A stretch of DNA of 64,000 nt, taken from contig CAKOGP040001335.1 in assembly GCA_933822405.4 (NCBI GenBank), positions 248,001-312,000 of the forward strand, given 5' to 3'. Shown here one piece after another: positions 52,083-62,719 of this stretch. The notes beneath the pieces are model-generated. The model did no database searches. It worked only from the letters and a program-made list of their open reading frames with translations, and was not told the DNA's origin. Every line of letters begins with the position of its first letter. The first letter of the stretch is position 1. The DNA comes from Cylindrotheca closterium. Taxonomy: Eukaryota > Bacillariophyta > Bacillariophyceae > Bacillariales > Bacillariaceae. Position numbers and translations under genes: made by a program.

Positions 52083-53081
52083 TTTGTGTGCTAGTGTGTG
52101 TGAGAGAGAGAGAGACAGAGAAGCGGGATTCAAGAAAATACGAACAAGCTCAGCTCAATTCCACTAGCCGCTGTGTTTTGCGAAAGAAAACTGAACTCTT
52201 GTTGGTTTTGGTGTTATGTGATTGTGTCCAGAAGGTATGAATGAATGCAATGCAATGGTAGAGAGAAACGGGAGGATCGACCGTGGCAAAAGCGAGATTT
52301 CCAAGTTGAAAACCTTCCAAGAGTGACTAGGTGATCGATTGATTCGGCAGACAAGTCTGAGCTGGATCTGATCTGTTCTGTCAAGCTACGATACGGCTAT
52401 TGTTGTTGTTGTATAAGACAGACGGTATTGCGAAGGATGGTTGCAATTGTTGTCGTTGTTGTTGATGTTGTTGTTATTGTTGGTGTTGTTTAATCCGTTC
52501 AACGCCAACCAACAGTGTCAATCTTCGATTCCAGCCTTCCAAGAATCAAACAGGGCTGCCGAGTCGTAACTTTCCTCCAGAGCCTCTTTCGCACCGAGGT
52601 TTTTTTTTTCTTCCTCAGAACGCCACGCCACCAGGTTGTTCGGAACACTTCACACACAGGTCATTGGTACTTTGCCTACGTGACCTTGAGGAGTTGTCAT
52701 TGTCGGTTTCTGGCGACGTACGTACGCTTAGTCTTGCAAGGTCCCCATTTTGTCGACACTAATTGCAAATACCCCTCCCTCTTTTGGCAATGCGAATTCC
52801 AAGTGATATTTATTTCTTGGTCGTCGTCATGAGAGAATCGTGCACACAAACTGACAACTGACCACCGCTCCGAATGAATCGTTGCAAGTCGTGAATGATA
52901 ATGCCAAATTGAAAATATTGATTGAATATAACCGCGGTGAACAATATTTTAAAATATGTGTGTATCACTACAGCACAGCACAGCACAGCACAGTGCTGTC
53001 CCACGTCGAATCATTCCTTACCAAAGTACACTACAATAATCCACCAAAACACCAACGGATTGATTGATTGATTTGAGATGC

Positions 53082-53120
<39 letters not shown>

Positions 53121-53297
53121 CAAGAATAGCAACCACTCCATCAACTTTCCATTATAAAAAGCAACATACTAACTATACCATTCAACATCCATCGAAAACA
53201 ACAAATCCGTGTGACCACACAAGACGAGACCTTCCATTCCAAGGAAGACGACACCACCACCATTATATTGATACCATCTCGACGATCGTCTTCGAGC
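52083..53297. other. long divergent interval rich in microsatellites
   Basis: Promoter regions of the HECT and four-helix membrane protein genes. It contains imperfect TTG runs (52400-52490), a CAGCA array (52971-52994) and a TTGA array (53059-53120). No gene is supported. Confidence 0.6.
53059..53120. repeat. TTGA tetranucleotide microsatellite
   Basis: Roughly fourteen copies of TTGA interrupted once near 53073-53082, about 180 bp upstream of the membrane-protein start. Confidence 0.9.
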
Positions 53298-53981
53298 ATG
53301 AACAAGAATGCCGACAAAGAAGTTCCATCGTCATCCAATAATGGATTTGAGGAAACTGCTTTTTGCTCATCCTCCCATTGCGATGATGATGTTGAATCAT
53401 CGTCGTGGTCGTCGTCATCCAATAATGCTCATTTGAATGATGATGATGATGATGATGATGTGGAAGAACCAACTAGTTTCATCAAGAATGTGGAAGACAG
53501 CAACAGCAAGGCCACTACCAATCATGCTGTTTGCAGTCCATCATCATCATCATCATCGTCTCAATATCAAAATGATAGACAACGACAAAGACGACGACGA
53601 CGACATCAAGTCAAACCGCAGACTCCTCGGGAACATTGGTGTTGTTGTTCTTGTTGTTGTGGCGGGTATGATGATGATGACGACGACGACGACTATCTTG
53701 CCGACGATGATGACAGGAATGGTCACAATAAGGAGGACGACTATACATTGGACCATGATGATGATGATGCTTCTCCTTTGTGTGTCACCCGAGTACTTCG
53801 TTATTGTCGACTGCTTCCACCATCACCTCGATTAAAGGAAGGCCCCATTCACAAGAATATTCGGTTTTTGTTGTGGTGGACCATCTTGCTTGATTGGATC
53901 GTGGCCCTGATTGCTTGCTTGTCCTTTACACAATGGATGACATGCTGTGGGGAACCCATTTTGGACATGCCGGGAATGATG

Positions 53982-54015
<34 letters not shown>

Positions 54016-54632
54016 AAATCATGCAAATCTTTCTGTACTCCTATGTGGGAATTGTGTTGGTACAAATTATTCCAGTGGTCCGAGAAGGATCGTGCATTCC
54101 TTGGAATTTGATGAATCCAATCGTTGGATTTGTTGTTGGGTTCGTGCTCTTTTTCAACGACAAGCCCATGACAGCCTTGATCATTTGGATCTTGCAAATT
54201 AGTTCGGTAGCATTGCAGTTTGTAACCTATCGACACTATTCGATTTTGCATCGAGAATCCAAGCGTCGATTGGAGCGAGCCAAGGCACAGTTGCTAGAAA
54301 GGCCCAAAAATCGTCATGGATACCAACAAAACAAGCGAGAACGAGTGCGACGAGAATTGCAACGTCGTTGTACCAAATCATTGTACCGTTTGCGAAAGCA
54401 TTTGATTGGGGTTTCCATCAATATTGTGTTGGCGATTGCTACGTTACTGTTGATTGTCTATGTGGCAAGAAAGGGAGGCATGTGTGTCAAAGATGGTGGG
54501 ACTCCAAGTTTGTTTTTGTTCAACGACGAGGAAATGGAGTGCAGCATTCATGATCCGTCCAAGGGAACAACGCGATATGAGACTTGTGACTCCGATTCGG
54601 GTGAATCCGAATGTTACGTTCCATTCTTTTAA
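53298..54632 (+). CDS. acidic multi-pass membrane protein of unknown function
   Basis: 444 residues from the first ATG (53298); the frame is open earlier but without an ATG. The first about 170 residues are Ser/Asp-rich and shaped by GAT and GAC trinucleotide repeats, with a His/Cys cluster (EHWCCCSCCCGGYDDD) near 115-130. Four membrane segments follow: FLLWWTILLDWIVALIACLS, FLYSYVGIVLVQIIPVV, PIVGFVVGFVLFF with MTALIIWILQISSVALQFV, and VSINIVLAIATLLLIVYVA. Between them is a basic loop (RESKRRLERAKAQLLERPKN). An Asn run (about nine residues) comes from a CAA repeat. Short C-terminal segment has several Cys. No family recognised; the Cys-rich part could be palmitoylated. Confidence 0.65.
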
Positions 54633-54709
54633 AAGTGGTTTTGATTGATGTCAGTCCTATATATAACACTAATTTTACAATATTCTAATGCTTCTATGGC
54701 AAATTTTCA

Positions 54710-57700
54710 TTACCAGTTCTCCCCATTCATGGTGTCTCCAAGGTCGTTCATTCGGTCGTTCATACTCCGGTGTGAGTCACGCCAGTTGGTATCGGGACCA
54801 ATTGTGCCTACATCACCCTCCATTGGATTGAAAGCTGTTGTTGGTGTCGTGGAATCTTCCGCTAGTTCTGAAGCAGCTGCTAGGACATCCTTGTCGAGTG
54901 GTGGTGCTTCGTCGCCTTGCTTAGGTGTAGCCAACTTGGCCTGCCTCATGCGAGCAAGTTCGGCCTTTTCCTTGTCCAGTAATTCCTGTTGCTCCTTGAG
55001 ACGCTCCCATTCGCTTTCCATTTCGGCATCGCGCAAGGCTTCTTCTGCGGCGCGGCGTCGTTCTTCTTGTTCTTGCTTTGCTCTAGCAAGTTCTGCCTTT
55101 TCTTTTTCTAGCAATTCCTGTTGCTCCTTGAGACGTTCCCGTTTGGCTTTTAGTTCGGCATTGTGTTTGGCCTCTTCTGCAGCCCGGAGTCGATCTTCTT
55201 CCTCTTGTTTCGCTCGAGCGACCTCCGCCTTTTCCTTTTCCAGCAATTCCTGTTGCTCCTTGAGACGTTCCCGTTTGGCTTTCAGTTCGGCGTTGCTTTT
55301 GGCTGCAGCGCGGAGTCGTTCTTCTTTTTCGGCTTGTTTCGCAAGGGCAAGTTCTGCCTTTTCCTGTTCCAGCAATTCCTGTTCCAATTGGACACGCTTT
55401 CGTTCCGCTTCCAATTCGGCACTGCGTCTGGCTTTTTCTTCGGCGCGGAGTCGGTCTTCTTCTTCGGCCTGTTTTGCACCTGCAAGTTCTGCCTTTTCCT
55501 GTTCCATTTCCAGTTCGGCATCGCTGGCTTCTTCCTCAGGTCTGCCTTTGGCCTCCATTTGGGCAATGAGTCGTTCCAATCGGTCCTGTTCGGCTTGTCT
55601 CAGAAGTTCAAGTTCTTCCCGTTCTTTTTCTAGCATTTCCTGTTTCGCCTTGAGATGCTCCTGTTGGGCTTCTTGCTCCAACTTTATCTCCTCCTTTTGA
55701 TCGTCGCTAGGCTCATCGGTTGTTGGAGTTATGTCGGCAGGTCCTTCTGGGTTTATTGGCCTGGCACCCGCACCAACCATTCTGTCTCGATAGTTCGATT
55801 CGTCAAACCACGAACTCGTTGTGGCTGCCGGAATCAGAACGTCTTTAAGAGGAGGTTTCGCTTCATTTGTTGCGCTAGTTGTTGATGGAGTGCTTTTCTT
55901 TCGAAAGTTCGACTCCTCGAACCAGCTTTTGCCAGTCTCGAATGGCATAAGAACAGAGTCATCGGCTTTCGGTGGTGAATTTTCTGCTTTGGGCTCTGAC
56001 GAAGTGTCCCACTTGGGCTTGCGAGTTTCAAACCACTGTGACGCACCTGCAAAGGGTCGCAACACTGAAGCCTCTCCCTGTGATGGTTGATCTGAAATAC
56101 TATTTGTAGGTTGCGATGGTTTCTTGGACTTGCGAAGGCTACCCTCATCAAACCATCTAGGTTGCTGCTCGAATGACCGCAACGGAATCGTAGATTCATT
56201 GGTTTTCGATTCAGTTGGTGGCGATTTTGGTTCTTCGTCGTGGAAGGAATTGCTATCGTCGTCCGGGTCCGGTGTTTTCTTGATTGGGGCACTAGGTGGA
56301 GGAACAACATAAGCTCCTTTGCTCCTTCCCTTGGACTCGTCATACCACGAATTTGTATTGTCAACTGGTCGCAGAACACTTTCATCAACATCAGGTTTCT
56401 TCTTTGATCCCGAAGACGGTGTCATGTATGGGCCCCTCACCGCAGGTTTGTCAAACCACGTCGCTTCCGGTTGAAAAAGAGATGGATCAATCCTGCTTGG
56501 AGCATCCTCTCCAACTTCTGGCTGGTTGCCTTCTGTTGCACTAGACTCTTTATCCGCTGGCTTCTGAACTGTGGGCGTTTCACCATATGCTCCTTTGCTC
56601 CTTCCCTTGGATTCGCTGTACCACGAATTTGTAATATCAACTGGTCGCAGAACACTTTCATCAGCATCAGGTTTCCTCTTTGATCCAGGAGACGGTGTCA
56701 TGTATGGGCCCCTCACTGCAGGTTTGTCAAACCACGTCGCTTTCGGTTGAAGAAGAGATGGATCAATCTTGCTTGGAGCATCCTCTCGAACTTCTGGCTG
56801 GTTGCCTTCTGTTGCACTAGACTCTTTATCCGCTGGCTTCTGAACTGTCGACGTTTCACCATATGCTCCTTTGCTTCTTCCCTTGGATTCGCTGTACCAC
56901 GAATTTGTAATATCAACTGGTCGCAGAACACTTTCATCAACCTCTGGCTTCTTTGATCCCGAAGACGGCGTCATGTATGGGCCTTTCACCCCAGGTTTGT
57001 CAAACCACGTCGCTTTCGGTTCAAAAAGGGTGGGATCAGTCGTGATTGGACTATTTTCTTCGTCTCTTTGTTCCGAGTCACCGGAGTCACCCTCGGCGTC
57101 ACCCTTCGTAAAAGTGGCATCTTCAACCTGCAATTCGGCTGGCTGGCTGGTCTCTTGGCGAGATGGCAATCCTTGCCTCGGATCAGCATACCATGCCGAG
57201 CCCTCGTCTTGCAATGGAATCAGGCGCCCCTGATCCCCAGAGCGTTTCTTCCCCTTGACTTGATCCACTCCAAACGAGGTTTTCTCCATTCCAAACGCCG
57301 GACTCTTTCTAGAATATTTCTCGTCAAACCAATGTTCTGTTGCTTGTGGTATTGGTCGAAGACCATCCCCTCCTTCGACAAAGTCTTTGCGGACAACTGC
57401 TTCAGAACCATCACCACTGCTGTCGCTCGGGGGCGATACCTGATCCAATGTTTTCCCTCCAAACCTGGAGAACCACCGGTCTGGTGAGTAAGCAGGGCTG
57501 TTCTTGTCTCCCTCGTCACCGGACCTAGAATCGGTCGAATCGCCTGAACGAATGACCTCGACTTGCACTGGTTGCGCAGATGAATCCGAGTCAGCAATAC
57601 CCCCCTTGCTAATCATATCTTGTTCGTCAAGCACAGCACCTAATCTCTCCGAGTAGTTTTCAAGGGCAGCCTGCGATTTTCGAATTTGCTCCAGCAGATC

Positions 57701-60700
57701 CTCATCGTCTGTCTCGAAATCGAAGATTTCGTCGTCACTGTCTTCCTCTTCTTCGTCGAGTTCGACAATCCTAATTTTGACAGCCTTTCTTCTCCCCTTC
57801 GCAGTTTCTTCCTCGGCATTGATACGAGCTGCTTCGGCTTCTTCCACTTCTTCCTTGGTCTCAAGTTCGGCGACTTCCTTCTCGGCCTTGATACGAGCAG
57901 CTTCGGCTTCGTTCGTGGCCTTCGTCTCTGCAGCAAGTCTGGCTACTTCGGCATCTTCCTTCGCCTTGAGTTCGGCAGCTTCCTTCTCGGCCTTGATATG
58001 AGCTGATTCGGCCTCTTCAGTGGCCTGCTTCTCTGCAGCAAGTCTGGCTACTTCAGCTTCTTCATTTGCCTTGAACTCGACGGCTTCTTTCTCGGCCTTG
58101 ACACGAGCTGCTTCGGCCTCTTCAGCTGCCTTCTTATTGGCAGCTATGAAGGCGGCGAGTCTGGCTGCTTCAGCTTCTTCGTTGATCTTTAGTTCGGCTG
58201 TTTCCTTCTCTGCTGCAATTCTAGCAGCCTCTGCCACTTCGGCTGCCTTATTCTCAACAGCAAGCAAGGCTGATTCGGCTTCTTCCTTGGCATTGAGTTT
58301 TGCAGCTTCTATCTCGGCCTCTTCTGCTGCATTTTTCTCTGCAATCTCCTTCTCAGTGACTCCAGCTGCAATTTCATCGGCCGCATTCTCACCCACAAAT
58401 GCAATGCGATCATTCGAATCCTTGTCCATGCCCTTTGAGCTTCCCCCTATCCCGAATGGAGAACCATTTTTCTGACCCGGGGATGCCAACTTGTCATCAC
58501 TTTTCAGTTCCTTCAACTCATCGCTGCTAGAGCCCTTAGAAAATCCTTTTGGACTTGCCGTCGTGCCAGAAAATGGTGATGCCGATTGCTTGGGAGCTGT
58601 GAACGAGGACATGCCCTTCTTGGCCGCTGCACTAAACGACGCCATACCCTTCTTGGCGAACGGAGACGGTGATACCGAGTCATCCTTTTTCAGTTCCTTC
58701 TCATCGCTGCTAGAATCCTTGGAAGATCCTTTTGGGCTTGCCGTCGTGCCAGAAAATGGTGATGTTGATTGCTTTGGAGCTGTGAACGATGCCATGCCCT
58801 TCTTGGCCGCTGCACTAAACGACGCCATACCCTTCTTGGCGAAAGGAGACGAAGATGCCGAGTCATCATTTTTCAGTTCCTTCAACTCATCGCTGCTAGA
58901 ATCCTTAGAAAATCCTTTTGGACTTGCCGTCGTGCCAGAAAATGGTGATGCCGATTGCTTGGGAGCTGTGAACGAGGACATGCCCTTCTTGGCCGCTGCA
59001 CTAAACGACGCCATACCCTTCTTGGCGAACGGAGACGGTGATACCGAGTCATCCTTTTTCAGTTCCTTCTCATCGCTGCTAGAATCCTTGGAAGATCCTT
59101 TTGGGCTTGCCGTCGTGCCAGAAAATGGTGATGTTGATTGCTTTGGAGCTGTGAACGATGCCATGCCCTTCTTGGCCGCTGCACTAAACGACGCCATACC
59201 CTTCTTGGCGAAAGGAGACGAAGATGCCGAGTCATCATTTTTCAGTTCCTTCAACTCATCGCTGCTAGAATCCTTAGAAAATCCTTTTGGACTTGCCGTC
59301 GTGCCAGAAAATGGTGATGCCGATTGCTTGGGAGCTGTGAACGAGGACATGCCCTTCTTGGCCGCTGCACTAAACGACGCCATACCCTTCTTGGCGAACG
59401 GAGACGGTGATACCGAGTCATCCTTTTTCAGTTCCTTCTCATCGCTGCTAGAATCCTTGGAAGATCCTTTTGGGCTTGCCGTCGTGCCAGAAAATGGTGA
59501 TGTTGATTGCTTTGGAGCTGTGAACGATGCCATGCCCTTCTTGGCCGCTGCACTAAACGACGCCATACCCTTCTTGGCGAAAGGAGACGAAGATGCCGAG
59601 TCATCATTTTTCAGTTCCTTCAACTCATCGCTGCTAGAATCCTTAGAAAATCCTTTTGGACTTGCCGTCGTGCCAGAAAATGGTGATGCCGATTGCTTGG
59701 GAGCTGTGAACGAGGACATGCCCTTCTTGGCCGCTGCACTAAACGACGCCATACCCTTCTTGGCGAACGGAGACGGTGATACCGAGTCATCCTTTTTCAG
59801 TTCCTTCTCATCGCTGCTAGAATCCTTGGAAGATCCTTTTGGGCTTGCCGTCGTGCCAGAAAATGGTGATGTTGATTGCTTTGGAGCTGTGAACGATGCC
59901 ATGCCCTTCTTGGCCGCTGCACTAAACGACGCCATACCCTTCTTAGCGAAAGGAGACGAAGATGCCGAGACGTTGAATTTTGTGTTTTTTGGCACGAACG
60001 AGCTCTTGGCCGGAGCTTTGCTACCAACTGAATCTTCGTCACTTGATTCCTCCTCCTTCAATTCATCACCAGCATCCATGGCCATGCCCTTTGGACTCCC
60101 CTTCATACCAGAAATTGGTGATTCGGATTGCTTGGGAGCTGCGAACGACGAAAACCCTTTCTTGGCTGCACTGGGTGGTCCCAAACCTTTCTTGGCAAAC
60201 GGAGAGACTGCTGCCGTATCATTGGATTTGGCAAAGCTGTTTGATGCAAACGTGTTTTTGGCTTCCGCTTTGCTACTACCCACAGAATTCTCATTGCTGG
60301 GTAATTCCTTGACGTCCTCGCCACTATCCTGACTCATTCCCTTGGGAGCCTCCTTTGTACCGCCAAAGGGAGCATTTGATTGCTTGGGAGCTGTAAAAGA
60401 CGCCATGCCCTTCTTGGCCGCTGAACTGAATGATTCCATGCCCTTCTTGGCTGCTGCACTGAATGATGCCATGCCATCCTTGGAAAAGGGCGATACAGAT
60501 GCCGAGGCTGCTGGCTTTTTCGGAAAAGATTTGGTTGCGAATGGGCTCTTTGCGGACGCTGTGGTTTCTTCCGACTCTTCGTCGTCATCACTCGATTCTT
60601 TCTTGATTTCATCGTCACTTGTTGCAGTCTTGGCAGCAAATCCCTTGGGGCTTCCCTTTTTGGCAAAAAAGGGATTTCCGGATTGCTTGGGAGGCGCAAA

Positions 60701-62719
60701 CGATGAAGCACCCTTTGGTGGCGGCGTAAATGATGACATGCCCTTCTTGGCAGCAGTAAATGGAGAGCCTGGTGCTCCAAAATCCGACTTGGAAGTCTTA
60801 GGCACAAATGAGCTCTTGGCGGGTGCCTTGCTGCCAGTTTTCTCCTCCTCGACATCTAGTTCCTTAATCTCGTCGTCACTTGTAGTAGTAGTAGTAGTAC
60901 CCATGTTCATTCCCTTGGGACTTCCCTTTTTGGCAAAAAATGGATTGGACGACTGCTTGCCTGGACCTGATGTGCTAAATGATGACATGCCCTTCTTGGC
61001 TGCTGCTGTATCAAATGATGACATGCCCTTTTTGGCAGCAGCCGCAAATGGAGAACCCCCTCCTTTCTTGGCTGCTGCTGTATTGAATGATGACATGCCC
61101 TTTTTGGCAGCAGCAGCAGCAGCAGCAGCAAATGGAGAGCCCCCTCCTTTCTTTGCAAATGGGGAATTGCTGCTGGTCGTCTCGGGAGACGGAAATTTTG
61201 CTTTGAGAGGATCATAGGTCGATTTGGCTTCAGCACCTTTCACATCAGAAGCAGCAAGGGGATCAATTAGATTAGAGATGGTATCGTCTGAAAGAGTAAT
61301 AGTCTTTTCATCATCAGACGATGATTCTGTCGTTTCTGTGGGCTCCACCTTGTCATTGCTGTCGTCACTGTCTACTTTGCTGACTGTTTCTTCCACCTGG
61401 TCCGTGACCGTCTCATCGCTTTTTGGAGGAGGCATTCTGTTGAATGGAGCTTGCGGGCCTTGTTCATCATCTGGCTCTGTGACATCATTGGCGGTGCTCC
61501 AAAGGACCGTATGGAATCGACGACGATGAGGACTACGACTTGACAATCGAGCCAATGATTGACGAACCGGCGAACCACCACGACTGTAATGTGCTGACAA
61601 GGCAGTGGCACTGCTTCGTATTCTCCTTTTGTTACCGTTATCCATACTAGTTGTCGCTCTTTCTTGAAAGGCATCCAATTCGTCAAATCCCACCACAGAC
61701 TTTACTTGTTCCAAACTGGCAAGGGGCGTATTTTGGACAATGCCGCCACATTGCATCATTTCAGACGCCACTTGTTCCAACGCCGACACGGTGGCTTGCA
61801 GTCCTGAGACACCAAAGAGGCCCATGTCAAACCCCATTCCCCTTATTTCCTGCAGATTCCATATGGTGGTTTGTTCGGGATCACCAGTTTGGACTTGCGC
61901 CAATATCATGGGCGTGGATTCTTGCATTTTGGATCGTAGTTTCAAATATTCATCTTGACTCTGCAGATTTTCGGCATAGACAATATCTGCCCCCAGCTCT
62001 TCAAATAATAGGCAACGCTCTATAGCTTCTTGCAATCCCAGTTGCATCCGACAATCCGTTCGTGCTACTATTAATAATTGATTGCCATCCTGTTCATAAG
62101 CTTCCTGTTGCGCCGCCAATGCCCATTGCATGCGTTCCTTGGCCGCGGCGCGGTCCAATACGGTGATTCCTTTGCCGGCTACATAGGTACATCGCTTGGG
62201 AAAGGTTTGATCTTCAATGGAAATAGCCGCCGCCTTGAGACTGGCCACATCCCGAATGGTCCGACGAATGTTGGCGGCACCTCCAAACCCCGTATCGCCA
62301 TCCACCAGCACCGGCAGTCGAGAGGAGGTCCGCTGCAGGATTTGCTTGGTGGAATCTTGCAATTCCGTGCTAGTTAACAAACCAGCGTCCGGTTGTCCTA
62401 GCCGCGAGGCCGAAATTCCGAATCCGCTGACAAACAAGGCGGCATTTTTGTTTTCGGGAAGTTGGGCTTCGAGAATCCGAGCCGAGAGAGCATCGTGAAC
62501 TCCATAAAGACCCAGTGCTTCTTTGTTGTTGTTGTTGTTGTTGCTGTTGTTGTCAAGCATATCCAGCAAATCATTGGAAGGACAGCTATTTCTATTATTG
62601 TTGTTGTTGTTGGCCAAGGATTGTACGCATGGCACGGAAGCAACGATGCACATCATCATCAGGAGGATGCGTCCGGATGGGAGATTGCCATCATGGCTAT
62701 TTGAAATCTTCTTTTTCAT
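54710..62719 (-). CDS. giant PEP-mutase/isocitrate-lyase-type protein fused to repeat and coiled-coil region
   Basis: 2,669 residues, apparently one exon; ATG at 62717-62719 (an in-frame ATG at 62755 adds twelve residues). A signal peptide (GRILLMMMCIVASVPCVQSL) is followed by Asn runs. Residues about 70-345 are a PEP mutase/ICL-superfamily barrel: VLVDGDTGFGGAANIRRTIR, AAISIEDQTFPKRCTYVAGK (the catalytic-loop Cys is present), LLIVARTDCRMQLGLQEAIE and GADIVYAENLQSQDEYLKLR. This fits the carboxyvinyl-carboxyphosphonate mutase/2-methylisocitrate lyase branch. After it: Ser/Thr/Asp linker, Lys/Ser/Ala repeats (AKKGMASFSAAAKKGM, SPFSGTTASPKG; about residues 520-1420), Ala/Glu coiled coil (about 1450-1650), WYSESKGRSKGAYGE repeats, and a second Glu/Lys/Arg coiled coil (KEQQELLEKEKAELARAKQ). 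Whether the barrel is active, and why it is fused to over 2,000 repeat residues, is unknown. A gene-model join of two genes is possible but the frame is continuous. Confidence 0.75.
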   Translation of the reverse strand: MKKKISNSHDGNLPSGRILLMMMCIVASVPCVQSLANNNNNNRNSCPSNDLLDMLDNNSNNNNNNKEALGLYGVHDALSARILEAQLPENKNAALFVSGFGISASRLGQPDAGLLTSTELQDSTKQILQRTSSRLPVLVDGDTGFGGAANIRRTIRDVASLKAAAISIEDQTFPKRCTYVAGKGITVLDRAAAKERMQWALAAQQEAYEQDGNQLLIVARTDCRMQLGLQEAIERCLLFEELGADIVYAENLQSQDEYLKLRSKMQESTPMILAQVQTGDPEQTTIWNLQEIRGMGFDMGLFGVSGLQATVSALEQVASEMMQCGGIVQNTPLASLEQVKSVVGFDELDAFQERATTSMDNGNKRRIRSSATALSAHYSRGGSPVRQSLARLSSRSPHRRRFHTVLWSTANDVTEPDDEQGPQAPFNRMPPPKSDETVTDQVEETVSKVDSDDSNDKVEPTETTESSSDDEKTITLSDDTISNLIDPLAASDVKGAEAKSTYDPLKAKFPSPETTSSNSPFAKKGGGSPFAAAAAAAAKKGMSSFNTAAAKKGGGSPFAAAAKKGMSSFDTAAAKKGMSSFSTSGPGKQSSNPFFAKKGSPKGMNMGTTTTTTSDDEIKELDVEEEKTGSKAPAKSSFVPKTSKSDFGAPGSPFTAAKKGMSSFTPPPKGASSFAPPKQSGNPFFAKKGSPKGFAAKTATSDDEIKKESSDDDEESEETTASAKSPFATKSFPKKPAASASVSPFSKDGMASFSAAAKKGMESFSSAAKKGMASFTAPKQSNAPFGGTKEAPKGMSQDSGEDVKELPSNENSVGSSKAEAKNTFASNSFAKSNDTAAVSPFAKKGLGPPSAAKKGFSSFAAPKQSESPISGMKGSPKGMAMDAGDELKEEESSDEDSVGSKAPAKSSFVPKNTKFNVSASSSPFAKKGMASFSAAAKKGMASFTAPKQSTSPFSGTTASPKGSSKDSSSDEKELKKDDSVSPSPFAKKGMASFSAAAKKGMSSFTAPKQSASPFSGTTASPKGFSKDSSSDELKELKNDDSASSSPFAKKGMASFSAAAKKGMASFTAPKQSTSPFSGTTASPKGSSKDSSSDEKELKKDDSVSPSPFAKKGMASFSAAAKKGMSSFTAPKQSASPFSGTTASPKGFSKDSSSDELKELKNDDSASSSPFAKKGMASFSAAAKKGMASFTAPKQSTSPFSGTTASPKGSSKDSSSDEKELKKDDSVSPSPFAKKGMASFSAAAKKGMSSFTAPKQSASPFSGTTASPKGFSKDSSSDELKELKNDDSASSSPFAKKGMASFSAAAKKGMASFTAPKQSTSPFSGTTASPKGSSKDSSSDEKELKKDDSVSPSPFAKKGMASFSAAAKKGMSSFTAPKQSASPFSGTTASPKGFSKGSSSDELKELKSDDKLASPGQKNGSPFGIGGSSKGMDKDSNDRIAFVGENAADEIAAGVTEKEIAEKNAAEEAEIEAAKLNAKEEAESALLAVENKAAEVAEAARIAAEKETAELKINEEAEAARLAAFIAANKKAAEEAEAARVKAEKEAVEFKANEEAEVARLAAEKQATEEAESAHIKAEKEAAELKAKEDAEVARLAAETKATNEAEAARIKAEKEVAELETKEEVEEAEAARINAEEETAKGRRKAVKIRIVELDEEEEDSDDEIFDFETDDEDLLEQIRKSQAALENYSERLGAVLDEQDMISKGGIADSDSSAQPVQVEVIRSGDSTDSRSGDEGDKNSPAYSPDRWFSRFGGKTLDQVSPPSDSSGDGSEAVVRKDFVEGGDGLRPIPQATEHWFDEKYSRKSPAFGMEKTSFGVDQVKGKKRSGDQGRLIPLQDEGSAWYADPRQGLPSRQETSQPAELQVEDATFTKGDAEGDSGDSEQRDEENSPITTDPTLFEPKATWFDKPGVKGPYMTPSSGSKKPEVDESVLRPVDITNSWYSESKGRSKGAYGETSTVQKPADKESSATEGNQPEVREDAPSKIDPSLLQPKATWFDKPAVRGPYMTPSPGSKRKPDADESVLRPVDITNSWYSESKGRSKGAYGETPTVQKPADKESSATEGNQPEVGEDAPSRIDPSLFQPEATWFDKPAVRGPYMTPSSGSKKKPDVDESVLRPVDNTNSWYDESKGRSKGAYVVPPPSAPIKKTPDPDDDSNSFHDEEPKSPPTESKTNESTIPLRSFEQQPRWFDEGSLRKSKKPSQPTNSISDQPSQGEASVLRPFAGASQWFETRKPKWDTSSEPKAENSPPKADDSVLMPFETGKSWFEESNFRKKSTPSTTSATNEAKPPLKDVLIPAATTSSWFDESNYRDRMVGAGARPINPEGPADITPTTDEPSDDQKEEIKLEQEAQQEHLKAKQEMLEKEREELELLRQAEQDRLERLIAQMEAKGRPEEEASDAELEMEQEKAELAGAKQAEEEDRLRAEEKARRSAELEAERKRVQLEQELLEQEKAELALAKQAEKEERLRAAAKSNAELKAKRERLKEQQELLEKEKAEVARAKQEEEDRLRAAEEAKHNAELKAKRERLKEQQELLEKEKAELARAKQEQEERRRAAEEALRDAEMESEWERLKEQQELLDKEKAELARMRQAKLATPKQGDEAPPLDKDVLAAASELAEDSTTPTTAFNPMEGDVGTIGPDTNWRDSHRSMNDRMNDLGDTMNGENW
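56290..57020. repeat. coding repeats with WYSESKGRSKGAYGE core
   Basis: Three units of about 250-270 bp (starts near 56310, 56580, 56850 on the plus strand) encode WYSESKGRSKGAYGETP then KPADKESSATEGNQPE and KATWFDKPAVRGPYMTPS. Neighbouring copies are more than 90% alike by eye. Confidence 0.8.
58491..59966. repeat. four near-identical 369-bp tandem units
   Basis: A fixed anchor (CTTCAACTCA) recurs at 58511, 58880, 59249 and 59618, each exactly 369 bp (123 codons) apart. Each unit is a dimer of two related halves of about 60 codons, one with KELKND and one with KELKKDD. Copies differ at only a few bases, indicating recent expansion or gene conversion. Confidence 0.92.

Noticed and set aside
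58491..59966. CRISPR-like regular repeat
   Set aside because: The units are long, contiguous and in frame within a coding region; there are no spacers.
58491..60332. 613-codon open frame antisense to the giant repeat gene
   Set aside because: It mirrors the 369-bp repeat in the opposite frame; the sense frame continues far beyond on both sides with a signal peptide and a known domain.
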